Source of the DNA: Sphingopyxis sp. LK2115
GTDB taxonomy: Bacteria; Pseudomonadota; Alphaproteobacteria; Sphingomonadales; Sphingomonadaceae
Reading direction: 5' to 3'
NCBI RefSeq assembly: GCF_014595975.1
Contig: NZ_JABWGQ010000007.1
Location: 1-54,990 of the forward strand
DNA: 54,990 nt
Shown: one piece after another, positions 26,351 through 34,909 of the stretch
Position numbering within the stretch: position 1 is the stretch's first letter
Layout of the letters: each line of letters begins with the position of its first letter
Translations under genes and position numbers: made by a program
The notes under the pieces: generated by a model
The model's database searches: none
The model's input: the letters and a program-made list of their open reading frames with translations, nothing else
What the model was told of the DNA's origin: nothing

Positions 26351-26381
26351 TAGCAGGACAGACACGCATTTGGAGGTGTTC

Positions 26382-26765
26382 ATGTTCAAGTCTCTTCTCC
26401 CCTCTGCAGCGGCGGCTTTCGCTCTGCTTCTCATGCCGGCCACGGCAAGCGCGCACACCAAGCTCGTCAGCTCGACGCCCGCCGCCAATTCGACCGTTTC
26501 GAAGGTCACGTCGGTCAATCTTCAGTTCAACGAAAAGATCGTCGCCTCGACCCTCAAGACCGAGCTTGTCATGACCGGCATGCCCGGCATGGCCAATCAT
26601 GCCCCGATGAAGGTGCCTTACTCGTCGATGATGGGCAAAGAGGGCAAGTCGGCGATGCTGATGCTCAAGCGGCCGCTGACAGCTGGAACCTACAAGGTCA
26701 CATGGTCGGCGGCGGGCGCTGATACCCACCGCATGGGCAGCGAATTCAGCTTCACCGTAAAGTAA
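26382..26765 (+). CDS. copC: CopC periplasmic copper-binding protein
   Basis: Small periplasmic beta-barrel protein of 127 aa. The signal peptide ends ASA, so the mature protein begins with histidine 25, the usual Cu(II) ligand. PYSSMMGKEGKSAMLMLKRPL holds methionines, and the terminal TYKVTWSAAGADTHRMGSEFSF holds the second conserved histidine. The start is fixed by GGAGGT at 26372-26377. It is followed by copD after six bases. Confidence 0.9.
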   Translation: MFKSLLPSAAAAFALLLMPATASAHTKLVSSTPAANSTVSKVTSVNLQFNEKIVASTLKTELVMTGMPGMANHAPMKVPYSSMMGKEGKSAMLMLKRPLTAGTYKVTWSAAGADTHRMGSEFSFTVK

Positions 26766-26771
26766 AAGACG

Positions 26772-27740
26772 GTGGGGGACCCCGTTCTGATCGGCATCAG
26801 GTTCGCACTTTATGCGGACCTGATGCTCATCGCTGGCCTTGCTGCGTTCCCGCTTTTTGCGCTGACACGGAGCGAACGCCATGAGCCGCAACCGATGATG
26901 GCCGCGATCTGGCGCGCAGAACGGTGGCTCTGCGCCATCGGGCTGCTCGTCTCCACCCTCGGAATGGGCGTGCTCGCGGCCTCAATGCAGGGCGTGGGCA
27001 TCCTCTCCCTGGAGTTCCAACCCTTTTGGGATCTGGTTCGCGAAACCGACGTCGGCACGGCGTGGATCTATCGGAGCGCCGCTCTGCTCCTTGCGTTGGC
27101 GGCGGCAGTCTGGATGACGCGCCGACCGACAATCGCAGCCGCCATACTCGCCCTTGCCGGTTCGGTCGCCGTCGCGACCTTGGTCTGGTCGGGCCATGCG
27201 GGCGCGACCGAGGGCACTGCGGGGACCGTGCACCGGGTCAGTGACATATTGCACCTGATTGCAGCGGCGGTCTGGATCGGCGCGATCGGCGCTTTCCTGC
27301 TGCTGATCGCACCACAACGCCTCCGCGAATGGCCGGGCGGACTCCAAATTGCGGCGCGGAGCCTCGATCAATTTTCGCGCGTCGGCACGATCTGCGTCCT
27401 CGTCATTGCCGCCACCGGTCTCATCAATAGCCAGATGATCGTCGGCGCCGAGAATCTCGGCCGGTCTCTCGGGTCGACTTATGGACAATTGCTCCTTGCC
27501 AAGCTCCTGCTGTTCGGAATGATGCTGGCGCTCGCGGCCGCCAACCGCTGGCGACTGACGCCTGCGCTCGCGGCACTCGTCGCAAGCTCCGATGTCGATA
27601 GCACTGACGCCGATCCGGACGCAGCGCTCGCCGCCATGCGCAGGAGCCTGATCATCGAAGCGTCGGCCGCACTCGCTATACTCGCGCTGGTTGCCTGGTT
27701 CGGTACGCTCGAACCCTTCGTCAACGCCGATCCGGTTTGA
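26772..27740 (+). CDS. copD: CopD inner-membrane copper protein
   Basis: Inner-membrane protein of 322 aa with about eight helices. Conserved features include WSGHAGATEGTAG, HRVSDILHLIAAAVWIGAI and the TGLINSQMIVG segment with histidine/methionine ligands. The family works with CopC to move copper across the inner membrane. GTG start directly after copC, and the stop overlaps a TTG that may start the AraC gene. Confidence 0.88.
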   Translation: MGDPVLIGIRFALYADLMLIAGLAAFPLFALTRSERHEPQPMMAAIWRAERWLCAIGLLVSTLGMGVLAASMQGVGILSLEFQPFWDLVRETDVGTAWIYRSAALLLALAAAVWMTRRPTIAAAILALAGSVAVATLVWSGHAGATEGTAGTVHRVSDILHLIAAAVWIGAIGAFLLLIAPQRLREWPGGLQIAARSLDQFSRVGTICVLVIAATGLINSQMIVGAENLGRSLGSTYGQLLLAKLLLFGMMLALAAANRWRLTPALAALVASSDVDSTDADPDAALAAMRRSLIIEASAALAILALVAWFGTLEPFVNADPV

Positions 27741-28462
27741 CCCCAAGCACCGCCTCCTGGTCGGGTTCGATCATGCTCGGGACCGGCTGGGCGCTCATTG
27801 ACGCGCGCATCGGGAGCAGCCGTCCCCACAACCATGTGGCGCACCAGATCAGCCTCGCCATCGAACGCGACCTCGAAATTTCCAGTGATGCCGACACGAT
27901 AGTTCCCGCCGGACACGCCATTGCGATAGCGTCGCAGGTGCGGCACCGCCTCGGGCCGCCGGGCGCCCTCGTGCGGTCATTTTATCTCGACCCGCTTTTT
28001 CTTGCCGACGCACGCCTGTCCGCCGGATCGGCGCCTGTCCTGTTGACGCCGGTAGAGACAGCCGGACTAGGCGACATCGCAAGCGGCGCGGACGCGAAGC
28101 GCTGGGCGTCCGACTATCTCGACCGCTCGCAGGCGCGTCCGGTGGATGCCCGCCTGTCCGAAGCGCTCGCGGCCCCTGACGATTTGTCGACCGCGCGCGC
28201 TCTAGCCGACGTCGCCTGCCTTTCGCCCTCGCGCCTCCGCGAAATCGTCAGCCGCGACTTCGGCGTGCCTCCGGCCAAATTGCTGCAATGGCTTCAGCTT
28301 CAACGCGCGGTGCGGGCGATGGTCGGCGGCGGAGGTCTCGCCGACGCCGCGGCGGCTGGAGGCTTTGCCGATCAGTCGCATTTCACGCGCCGCTGCGCCC
28401 AATGGCTTGGCGTGACACCTTCGGCTGGCCTTAGCGCCTTCGCTTTCGAAATCGTGCCCTGA
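27737..28462 (+). CDS. AraC family transcriptional regulator
   Basis: Protein of 241 aa: an N-terminal cupin-like part (PHNHVAHQISLAIERD) and a C-terminal double HTH (about 150-235, ARALADVACLSPSRLREIVSRDFGVP, GGFADQSHFTRRCAQWLGVTP). The TTG at 27737 overlaps the copD stop by four bases; an ATG at 27773 is the alternative. AraC members are known behind copper or mercury genes, but the effector here is unknown. Co-transcribed with copCD. Confidence 0.78.
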   Translation: MTPSTASWSGSIMLGTGWALIDARIGSSRPHNHVAHQISLAIERDLEISSDADTIVPAGHAIAIASQVRHRLGPPGALVRSFYLDPLFLADARLSAGSAPVLLTPVETAGLGDIASGADAKRWASDYLDRSQARPVDARLSEALAAPDDLSTARALADVACLSPSRLREIVSRDFGVPPAKLLQWLQLQRAVRAMVGGGGLADAAAAGGFADQSHFTRRCAQWLGVTPSAGLSAFAFEIVP

Positions 28463-28586
28463 GCCGGACGCGCCTAGCTCCGGCGAAACATTCAAGACTG
28501 GCGCGCCTGCTTGCCCCTAAGCGTCTCGTCGAGACCGGCGCGTGGTCGCAATCCAGCGCAAGCCAAAGCGTCGAAAGGAGACGGTC

Positions 28587-29264
28587 ATGCCCGACCCGAC
28601 ACCCGTAGCGAGTTCCTACACGCCAGCGGCAGGCTATCACTTCCTGACGCCCTTTTATGATTTCGGCGTCGCGGTGACGACGCGCGAGCGCGTGTGGCGC
28701 GACCGTCTCGTTCACCATATGGCGCTCGCCGAAGGAGAGGTCATTCTCGACATCGGTTCGGGTACGGGCAATCTCGCGCTGGCGATCGCCCGCCACAGCC
28801 GAGGCGTCCGCTATCTTGGTATCGACCCCGACGAGGCCGCGACGCGAATTGCCCGAACCAAGACCGCGCGGATTGTTCCACCACCGGAGTTTCGCGTTGG
28901 CTTTTTTGCGGCTTCCGCGATCGATGACTGGCCCCCGCCTGCCAAGATTGCGATCTGCCTCGTCCTCCATCAGGTCGGGCTTGAGGAAAAGGCACGTCTG
29001 CTACGCGAAGCCTGGCAGGTGCTCGCGCCGGGCGGCAAACTCTATGTGGCCGACTATGGGAAACAGCGCAGCCGCCTCATGCGGCTGTTGTTCCGCCTCA
29101 CGATCCAGCAGCTCGATGGCGTCCAGGACACCCAGCCCAACGCCGATGGAGTGCTCCCGGTGCTGATGAAAGACGCCGGCTTTCGCGATGTTCGCGAGCT
29201 CGAGACATTTAGCACGCCAACCGGTGCGATCGCCATCATCGAGGCCGGCAAGCCCGGGACCTGA
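28587..29264 (+). CDS. Class I SAM-dependent methyltransferase
   Basis: Cytosolic protein of 225 aa. The SAM motif I EVILDIGSGTGNLALAIA is followed by YLGIDPD and the post-motif LAPGGKLYVADYGKQ. It resembles UbiE/small-molecule methyltransferases; the substrate cannot be told. ATG 28587 has GGAGAC nine bases before it. It sits between copCD-araC and the Cu-ATPase gene. It may methylate a metalloid, a thiol or a quinone. It is not ArsM-like in its cysteines. Confidence 0.75.
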   Translation: MPDPTPVASSYTPAAGYHFLTPFYDFGVAVTTRERVWRDRLVHHMALAEGEVILDIGSGTGNLALAIARHSRGVRYLGIDPDEAATRIARTKTARIVPPPEFRVGFFAASAIDDWPPPAKIAICLVLHQVGLEEKARLLREAWQVLAPGGKLYVADYGKQRSRLMRLLFRLTIQQLDGVQDTQPNADGVLPVLMKDAGFRDVRELETFSTPTGAIAIIEAGKPGT

Positions 29265-29285
29265 CGGCGCGGGGCAAAGAAAATC

Positions 29286-29312
29286 CGAGGGATAATCGCC
29301 TTTCTTGCGTAT
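29286..29312 (+). promoter_or_regulatory. ECF-sigma-type promoter, site F (Cu-ATPase)
   Basis: CGAGGGA, 14 bases, GCGTAT: the shared motif with its first base changed from T to C and identical spacing. It points at the P-type ATPase gene, 118 bases upstream of its start. Confidence 0.6.
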
Positions 29313-29430
29313 CGATAGGAGCGGCTCCATTCTGGAGCCGCCAGGAAAGACGCCAGCGGCGAACACGGTCGGCGGCGTTCGGACCGCCCCGCCGCGAGGC
29401 GGGCATCCGACACATACGGGAGCGGCGGCG

Positions 29431-31752
29431 ATGCACGATCATCAGGGCGCAGAAAAAGGCAGCGGGAGCACGACTGATCCGGTCTGCGGCATGATGGTCG
29501 ATCCGGCCACCACACCTCATATCGCGACGCATAGCGGCAAGCATCACTATTTCTGCAGCGCAGGCTGCCTCGCCAAATTCGAGGCCGATCCCGATCTTTA
29601 TGCCGCAAAACGCGAGCCGGCCGCAGCCGATGCACCCGAAGGCGCCATCTGGACCTGCCCGATGCATCCCGAGATCCAGCGCGCCGGCCCCGGAAGCTGC
29701 CCGATCTGCGGCATGGCACTCGAGCCCGTCATGCCGACAGCATCGGGCGGCCCCAGCGAAGAATATCGCGATATGCGGCGGCGCTTCTGGATCGGGCTCC
29801 TTCTCGCACTCCCGGTGGTTGCGCTCGAAATGGGCGGCCATCTGACAGGCCTTCATCAATTTGTCGGTCGCCAGACGAACAACTGGACCCAGATGTTGCT
29901 CGCGACTCCCGTCGTTCTATGGGCGGGCTGGCCCTTCTTCGAGCGCGCGTGGCTCTCAATCCGCAACAAAAGCCTCAACATGTTCACCCTCATCGCGATG
30001 GGGACCGGGGTCGCGTGGGGCTACAGCATGATCGCGGCGATCGTCCCCCAAATCTTTCCGGCTGCGTTCCGCGCCGATGATGGCTCGGTCGCGGTCTATT
30101 TCGAGGCGGCGGCGGTCATCACGGTGCTGGTGCTACTCGGGCAGGTGCTCGAACTCAGGGCCCGCGAAACGACGAGCGGCGCGATCCGCGCGCTCCTTGA
30201 CCTCACACCGAAGCTCGCCCGGCGCGTCCGCAGCGATGGAAGCGACGAGGAGGTCGCGCTCGAGGACGTCGCGGTCGGTGACATGCTACGCATCCGTCCG
30301 GGCGAAAAAGTCCCCGTCGATGGCATCGTCGTAGAAGGCCGCGGCACGGTCGACGAATCGATGGTCACGGGCGAATCGATGCCGGTGACCAAGGCGGCCG
30401 GGGCGGCGCTGGTCGGCGGAACGATCAATCAAACGGGCGGCCTGCTCATGCGCAGCGAGAAGGTCGGGCGCGACACGATGCTCGCGCGAATCGTACAGAT
30501 GGTCGCCGATGCGCAGCGCAGCCGCGCGCCGATCCAGCGTCTCGCCGATGCCGTTTCGGGCTGGTTCGTGCCCGGCGTCATCGTCGTCGCCATTGCCGCT
30601 TTCGTTGTCTGGTCGCTTCTGGGCCCCGTGCCCGCCATGGCCTATGGCCTTATCGCCGCCGTCTCGGTGCTCATCATCGCCTGTCCCTGCGCGCTCGGCC
30701 TCGCGACGCCAATGTCCATCATGGTCGGCGTGGGGCGCGGCGCCGAAGTTGGCGTGCTGATCAAAAATGCCGAGGCGCTTGAGCGGATGGAGAAGGTCGA
30801 CACGCTCGTCGTCGATAAGACCGGGACGCTGACAGAAGGCAGACCCTCGGTCGTCGCCATCGAAGTCGCCGAAGGGTTCGAGGAAAACGACCTCCTCCGG
30901 ATTGCCGCGAGCCTTGAGCGCAGCAGCGAACATCCATTGGCCGCCGCAATCGTCAAAGCGGCGGAAGACCGCGCCCTCGCGCTCGTCGAGCCATCGGGAG
31001 TCGACCAGCCGGTCGGCAAGGGCATCGTCGGGGTCGTCGACGACAAGGCGATCGTCCTCGGCAATGCGAACTTTCTCGAAGAATATGACGTCGATCTGGG
31101 CGCACTCGCCGAGGCGGCTGACCGGCTTCGTACAGACGGTGCAACGGCGATCTACATCGCGGTCAGCGGCAAGGCGGCCGGCGTCATCGCCATCGCCGAT
31201 CCGGTCAAGGAGACGACGGGCGACGCACTCGCGGCGCTGCGCGAAGCCGGAATCAAGGTCATCATGCTAACCGGCGACAATCGCGTCACCGCCGAGGCGA
31301 TCGCGCGGCGCCTCGGCATCGACGACGTCGAGGCCGATGTCCTCCCCGACCAGAAGAGTGCGGTCGTGCAGCGGCTGCGCGAAGAGGGCCGGATCGTCGC
31401 CATGGCCGGCGACGGGGTAAACGACGCCCCCGCGCTCGCCGCCGCCGACGTCGGCATCGCGATGGGTTCGGGAACCGATGTCGCCATCGAAAGCGCGGGT
31501 GTGACGCTACTGCGCGGCGACCTTCTGGGCATCGTGCGGGCGCGGCATCTCAGCCATGCGACGATGGCGAACATCCGTCAGAATCTCTTCTTCGCTTTCG
31601 CCTATAATGTGGCGGGCATTCCGGTAGCGGCGGGCGTGCTCTACCCGATCTTCGGGCTATTGCTGTCGCCGATCATCGCCGCCGCCGCGATGGCGCTTTC
31701 CTCGGTCAGCGTCATCGCCAATTCTTTGCGGCTGCGCTTTGCCAGAATCTGA
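29431..31752 (+). CDS. Copper-translocating P1B-type ATPase with YHS and heavy-metal domains
   Basis: Inner-membrane Cu(I)/Ag(I) exporter of 773 aa. In order: YHS-like TRASH domain (about 16-62, DPVCGMMV and HYFCSAGC), a CPMHPEI...CPICGM heavy-metal domain (75-97), then the ATPase with transmembrane CPC at 418-420, phosphorylation aspartate D462 in DKTGT, TGES, the HP motif in [10 protein letters not shown] and [10 protein letters not shown]. No classical GMTCxxC N-terminal domain is present; the two Cys-rich modules replace it. ATG 29431 was chosen over upstream starts because those overlap the site F promoter. Confidence 0.93.
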   Translation: MHDHQGAEKGSGSTTDPVCGMMVDPATTPHIATHSGKHHYFCSAGCLAKFEADPDLYAAKREPAAADAPEGAIWTCPMHPEIQRAGPGSCPICGMALEPVMPTASGGPSEEYRDMRRRFWIGLLLALPVVALEMGGHLTGLHQFVGRQTNNWTQMLLATPVVLWAGWPFFERAWLSIRNKSLNMFTLIAMGTGVAWGYSMIAAIVPQIFPAAFRADDGSVAVYFEAAAVITVLVLLGQVLELRARETTSGAIRALLDLTPKLARRVRSDGSDEEVALEDVAVGDMLRIRPGEKVPVDGIVVEGRGTVDESMVTGESMPVTKAAGAALVGGTINQTGGLLMRSEKVGRDTMLARIVQMVADAQRSRAPIQRLADAVSGWFVPGVIVVAIAAFVVWSLLGPVPAMAYGLIAAVSVLIIACPCALGLATPMSIMVGVGRGAEVGVLIKNAEALERMEKVDTLVVDKTGTLTEGRPSVVAIEVAEGFEENDLLRIAASLERSSEHPLAAAIVKAAEDRALALVEPSGVDQPVGKGIVGVVDDKAIVLGNANFLEEYDVDLGALAEAADRLRTDGATAIYIAVSGKAAGVIAIADPVKETTGDALAALREAGIKVIMLTGDNRVTAEAIARRLGIDDVEADVLPDQKSAVVQRLREEGRIVAMAGDGVNDAPALAAADVGIAMGSGTDVAIESAGVTLLRGDLLGIVRARHLSHATMANIRQNLFFAFAYNVAGIPVAAGVLYPIFGLLLSPIIAAAAMALSSVSVIANSLRLRFARI

Positions 31753-31804
31753 TCGAAACCACCGGAGGCACTCGTGAAGTGTCGGCACAACAAGGGGAAA
31801 TGAT

Positions 31805-32281
31805 ATGAGACGACTGACGATTACAGCAATCGCATTGGCCATGCTGGTGGCCGTCCCGGCTCAGGCGACCGAGCCTGCGGATTATCAGGGCGCGGCGGCA
31901 GCGCTCGCGCAGTATAAATCGGCGATGGAGAAACTGGACCTGACCGGCGTCGAGGCCCTCTTTTCGCCAGACGCCCAGATATTCGAGTCCGGCGGCGTTG
32001 AAGGGAACTTCGCCCACTATCGCGACCATCACATGGGTCCCGAACTCAAGGAATTCAAATCCTTCACCTTCCGCAATTACAAGATTTCGGTTCGCGGCGA
32101 AGGAAATATCGCGATCGCAACCGAGACCTACAGCTTCTCGATTGTGCTCGCGAGCGGCGAGACCATCGAACGGGATGGCGTCGCTACGAGTGTCCTCAAA
32201 CAGGACAACGGAAAGTGGCAGATCTTCAATCTCCACAGCTCCTCACGCAAGCCGAAGGTGCGGCCGGCGGGTGGCATCTGA
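31805..32281 (+). CDS. Secreted NTF2/SnoaL-like protein
   Basis: Protein of 158 aa with a signal peptide ending AQA (about 22) and an NTF2-like cone fold: YKSAMEKLDLTGVEALFSPDAQIFESG, then FKSFTFRNYKISVRG, TETYSFSI and WQIFNLHSSSR. The function of these DUF4440-type periplasmic proteins is unknown; they recur in metal clusters. It is 52 bases downstream of the ATPase gene, probably in the same transcript. Confidence 0.75.
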   Translation: MRRLTITAIALAMLVAVPAQATEPADYQGAAAALAQYKSAMEKLDLTGVEALFSPDAQIFESGGVEGNFAHYRDHHMGPELKEFKSFTFRNYKISVRGEGNIAIATETYSFSIVLASGETIERDGVATSVLKQDNGKWQIFNLHSSSRKPKVRPAGGI

Positions 32282-32339
32282 GCGGGCAAAAAAGGGGCTA
32301 GTCCTCACGATCTCTCCGAACCCACACCTAGCAGGACGC

Positions 32340-32510
32340 ATGAGCCCGAGCGGGTGTGGGCACCCTGAAATGGCTCGTCGCGGCAAGTACGGAAACGCCT
32401 GCCTCGTCTGTGACAAGGGCAAAGCTGTTGGGGTGCGTATCATCTGTTGCACAGCCGCCGCATTGCGTTCGGCTGCAAAGCTCAAGGCCTGTTATGCGGG
32501 AGATAGATAA
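32340..32510 (+). CDS. Small cysteine-rich ORF (possible metal-binding peptide)
   Basis: Open frame of 56 codons with an AGGA three bases before ATG. The peptide has six cysteines (residues 6, 21, 24, 36, 37, 50) including CLVC and CC pairs. Its stop codon shares one base with the cytochrome start, as in translational coupling. It also lies between an inverted CCCACACC/GGTGTGGG pair (32321-32360) and the cytochrome gene. No family recognised; it could be a chance frame. Confidence 0.35.
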   Translation: MSPSGCGHPEMARRGKYGNACLVCDKGKAVGVRIICCTAAALRSAAKLKACYAGDR

Positions 32511-33139
32511 TGGAGCGATTTCGAACTTTCGATTTCCGAAAGCATATGCCGAGCGTGACGTTCACGCTGCTGGCGGTTGCCCTGATAGCGGGCGCGGGTG
32601 CGATCACCGTCTATCTCGGCCTATATAATATAGCGGCCGATGCCCCCCATAACCGGCTGACTTACAGCGTCATCGAAACATTCAGGGAGAAGTCCATCGC
32701 AGCGCGATCCGGATCGATCGCGGTGCCGGCAGATTTGGCGGCTCCGGCGCGGATCGCGTCGGGCGCAGGTCTCTATACCGAGATGTGCAGCGGCTGCCAT
32801 CTCGCGCCCGGGATGGAAAAGACCGAAATGAGTCAAGGGCTGTATCCGCAAGCGCCCGTCTTGTTCAAAGGTTCGGAACGTTCGGCTGCGGAGCAATTCT
32901 GGATCATCAAGCATGGCATCAAGATGACCGCCATGCCGGCCTGGGGGAAAACGCATGATGATCGTCTCATCTGGGATATGGTCGCGTTTGTCCGAAAACT
33001 CCCTGGCCTGTCGCCGGCACAATATCAGGCTATTACGCAGAATGCGCCAATGGACCATGACGCGATGATGAAGGGCATGACAGAGGCGGAAGGCGCGAGT
33101 CAGAAACCAAGCGGAGCGGGCGAACACGCAGGGCACTGA
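32510..33139 (+). CDS. Membrane-anchored c-type cytochrome
   Basis: Protein of 209 aa: N-terminal anchor helix (SVTFTLLAVALIAGAGAITVYLGLYN), class I cytochrome c domain with the haem site C93-SG-C96-H97 and axial-ligand candidate KMTAMPAW, then a Met/His-rich tail (MDHDAMMKGM, GEHAGH) suited to copper. It probably passes electrons in the periplasm, perhaps to CopA or a copper reductase. A degenerate form of the ECF motif (GCGTAT at 32435-32440, CAAGGG upstream) may precede it. Confidence 0.82.
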   Translation: MERFRTFDFRKHMPSVTFTLLAVALIAGAGAITVYLGLYNIAADAPHNRLTYSVIETFREKSIAARSGSIAVPADLAAPARIASGAGLYTEMCSGCHLAPGMEKTEMSQGLYPQAPVLFKGSERSAAEQFWIIKHGIKMTAMPAWGKTHDDRLIWDMVAFVRKLPGLSPAQYQAITQNAPMDHDAMMKGMTEAEGASQKPSGAGEHAGH

Positions 33140-33185
33140 GGTCGTCGACAATTATGCAGCGCCGGGCGTGAACGGGCTCGTTTCG

Positions 33186-33225
33186 ACCTTCCATTCCCGC
33201 CCACCTTGCCGGTGGGACGGAAGGT
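33186..33225 (+). terminator. Bulged hairpin after cytochrome gene
   Basis: Outer pair ACCTTCC/GGAAGGT and inner pair CCCACC/GGTGGG with a five-base loop, 47 bases after the stop. A T-run is absent. Confidence 0.4.
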
Positions 33226-33324
33226 TTCGCCTTTCGCTAAGGGCCGGATCGAGCGAACTGTCTTGGCCGGCAAGCCGCAGGTGGAAAACAGCAATTCGGA
33301 ATGGATCAAGCGGGGGCTATAAAC

Positions 33325-34602
33325 ATGAAGCGCGATCTTGTTCGCGAACTGATCGAGCGCTGGCGCGGCGATTCCGGCTCGACCTATCAAAGCTGGTTCC
33401 TGTGGGAGGAACGACTGAAGAATTTTCGGTCGATCAGAAGAGGAATCTCGCAGGTCGTCGCCGAAATTGAGGCCGGCACCTTCGGAGCGGCATATCGGGG
33501 CTCGTCATTGGAGATCATTGTTCATTCAATCGCCGAGCAACGACAGATTTTCAAAGGTGCGGATCATGCTTTCTTGTGGAAGCCCAAACTCCGAATCCCG
33601 GACATCTACGAGAACGCCGACAATCAACGAGCTTTTGGCAGACTTCTTCACCATTGCTCCTGTTGCGATACCGCCGAGGAGGTCGTCGCCGGGATCCTCG
33701 CAATCGACAGACAGAAGATCAAGGGGTTGGGTCCTGCGGTAGCCAACATTCTCTATTTTCTGCATCCCACCCTTGTGCCTCCGTTCAATACGGCAATCGT
33801 AAAGGGCTACAACGCGCTGACGGGTGCGAATGTGAAGCTTGGCAGCTGGGAGCATTTTCTCGCGATGCGCGCGGGCATTCTGGATCTCAACGATTGCTAC
33901 CGGGATCTTCTCTCCAACGATTTGGGCGCGATAGGAGGGCTGCTGTTCGATATCGGATCGGGACGGTTTCCAGCCCCACCGCTCAGCGGTTCGAGCGAAA
34001 ATGCTCGCGATTGGATGGCCTTGCTGAATGAAACGCGCTCACAGTCCGACAAGTTCGATAAGGGGCTTGCAAATCAGAAAGAGAGCGACCGGACGCATAG
34101 CGAAGTCCAATCCTGGCTTCGGGACCTCGGCCTTGCACTTGGATATGACGTCTGGGTAGCGGCAAATGACCGGGGGCGCCTTCATGAGGGTGTACCGCTC
34201 GGGTCTCGATGCCTCGATAGCTTGCCGCATGCCATCGCAACCGCTCAAGGAAGCGATGCCATAAGACTGATCGACATCTTATGGCTCGAGCAATCGACGG
34301 CTACGGTCGCGGCGGCATTCGAAGTCGAGCATTCGACATCCATTTATTCCGGAATTGTCCGCATGCTTGATCTCGCGCTGAGCAGCGAGAATCTTCATTT
34401 GTCGACGCCACTTTTCCTGGTTGCACCCGATGCGCGAGAAGCCGATGTCCGCGCTCAGCTCCGACGCCCGGCTTTCAGCCGGATCGGTGATCTCGACATT
34501 TCCTACCTGCCCTACGCCGAGCTCGAACAGAACAGGGTCGCCATTGCCCGCTTCGGTACGGGCCTGAAGGCGATCAAGGCGATCTCCCATCCATTGCCGT
34601 GA
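33325..34602 (+). CDS. Orphan predicted nuclease, possible restriction-type enzyme
   Basis: Protein of 425 aa. The N-terminal half contains a helix-hairpin-helix-like segment, IKGLGPAVANILYFLHP. The C-terminal third has SEVQSWLRDLGLALGYDVWVA, IRLIDILWLEQ and AAFEVEHSTSIYSG, a pattern of the PD-(D/E)XK kind, ending with PLFLVAPDAREADVRAQL. I recognise the C-terminal domain from uncharacterised restriction-like proteins but cannot name a family. No methylase or partner lies beside it. Codon use seems more mixed than in the metal genes. ATG 33325 was chosen; ATG 33301 is possible. Confidence 0.5.
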   Translation: MKRDLVRELIERWRGDSGSTYQSWFLWEERLKNFRSIRRGISQVVAEIEAGTFGAAYRGSSLEIIVHSIAEQRQIFKGADHAFLWKPKLRIPDIYENADNQRAFGRLLHHCSCCDTAEEVVAGILAIDRQKIKGLGPAVANILYFLHPTLVPPFNTAIVKGYNALTGANVKLGSWEHFLAMRAGILDLNDCYRDLLSNDLGAIGGLLFDIGSGRFPAPPLSGSSENARDWMALLNETRSQSDKFDKGLANQKESDRTHSEVQSWLRDLGLALGYDVWVAANDRGRLHEGVPLGSRCLDSLPHAIATAQGSDAIRLIDILWLEQSTATVAAAFEVEHSTSIYSGIVRMLDLALSSENLHLSTPLFLVAPDAREADVRAQLRRPAFSRIGDLDISYLPYAELEQNRVAIARFGTGLKAIKAISHPLP

Positions 34603-34834
34603 GGCAGCCGACGACGCGTAGGCCTCCGAAAGCAGTTGGTCTTTGCATCCTCGCGGCGTCACAGGGAAAGCCGGGCATCGAAATCGCGCGCGCTACCGAC
34701 GTTCAGGATGGGACTAGCCCGTATCTGTTCGTGCCATCTTACTGTCCGGCTCATCGTGCCATCAGCAGGGCCGTTCAAGTAACGGCGCCGGTGAGAACAG
34801 GGACATATCATGTCCTGCGTTCAGAGGAAGTATT

Positions 34835-34860
34835 CCCCCCGGGCGCAAGCGCCCAGGGGG
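34835..34860. terminator. Strong hairpin between nuclease and TonB receptor 3
   Basis: Stem CCCCCCGGGCG/CGCCCAGGGGG with a CAAG loop. It lies 50 bases past the receptor 3 stop and downstream of the nuclease gene, so it may serve both convergent genes. The 307-base gap 34603-34909 holds no convincing gene. Confidence 0.55.
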
Positions 34861-34909
34861 ACCGACGACCGTAGGGGAGTCGCCGGGGGACCTCGCAGGA
34901 CGAGGAACC

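Noticed and set aside
34599..34874. 91-codon plus-strand frame after the nuclease gene
   Set aside because: No ribosome site, no family resemblance, and it runs into the strong hairpin at 34835-34860.
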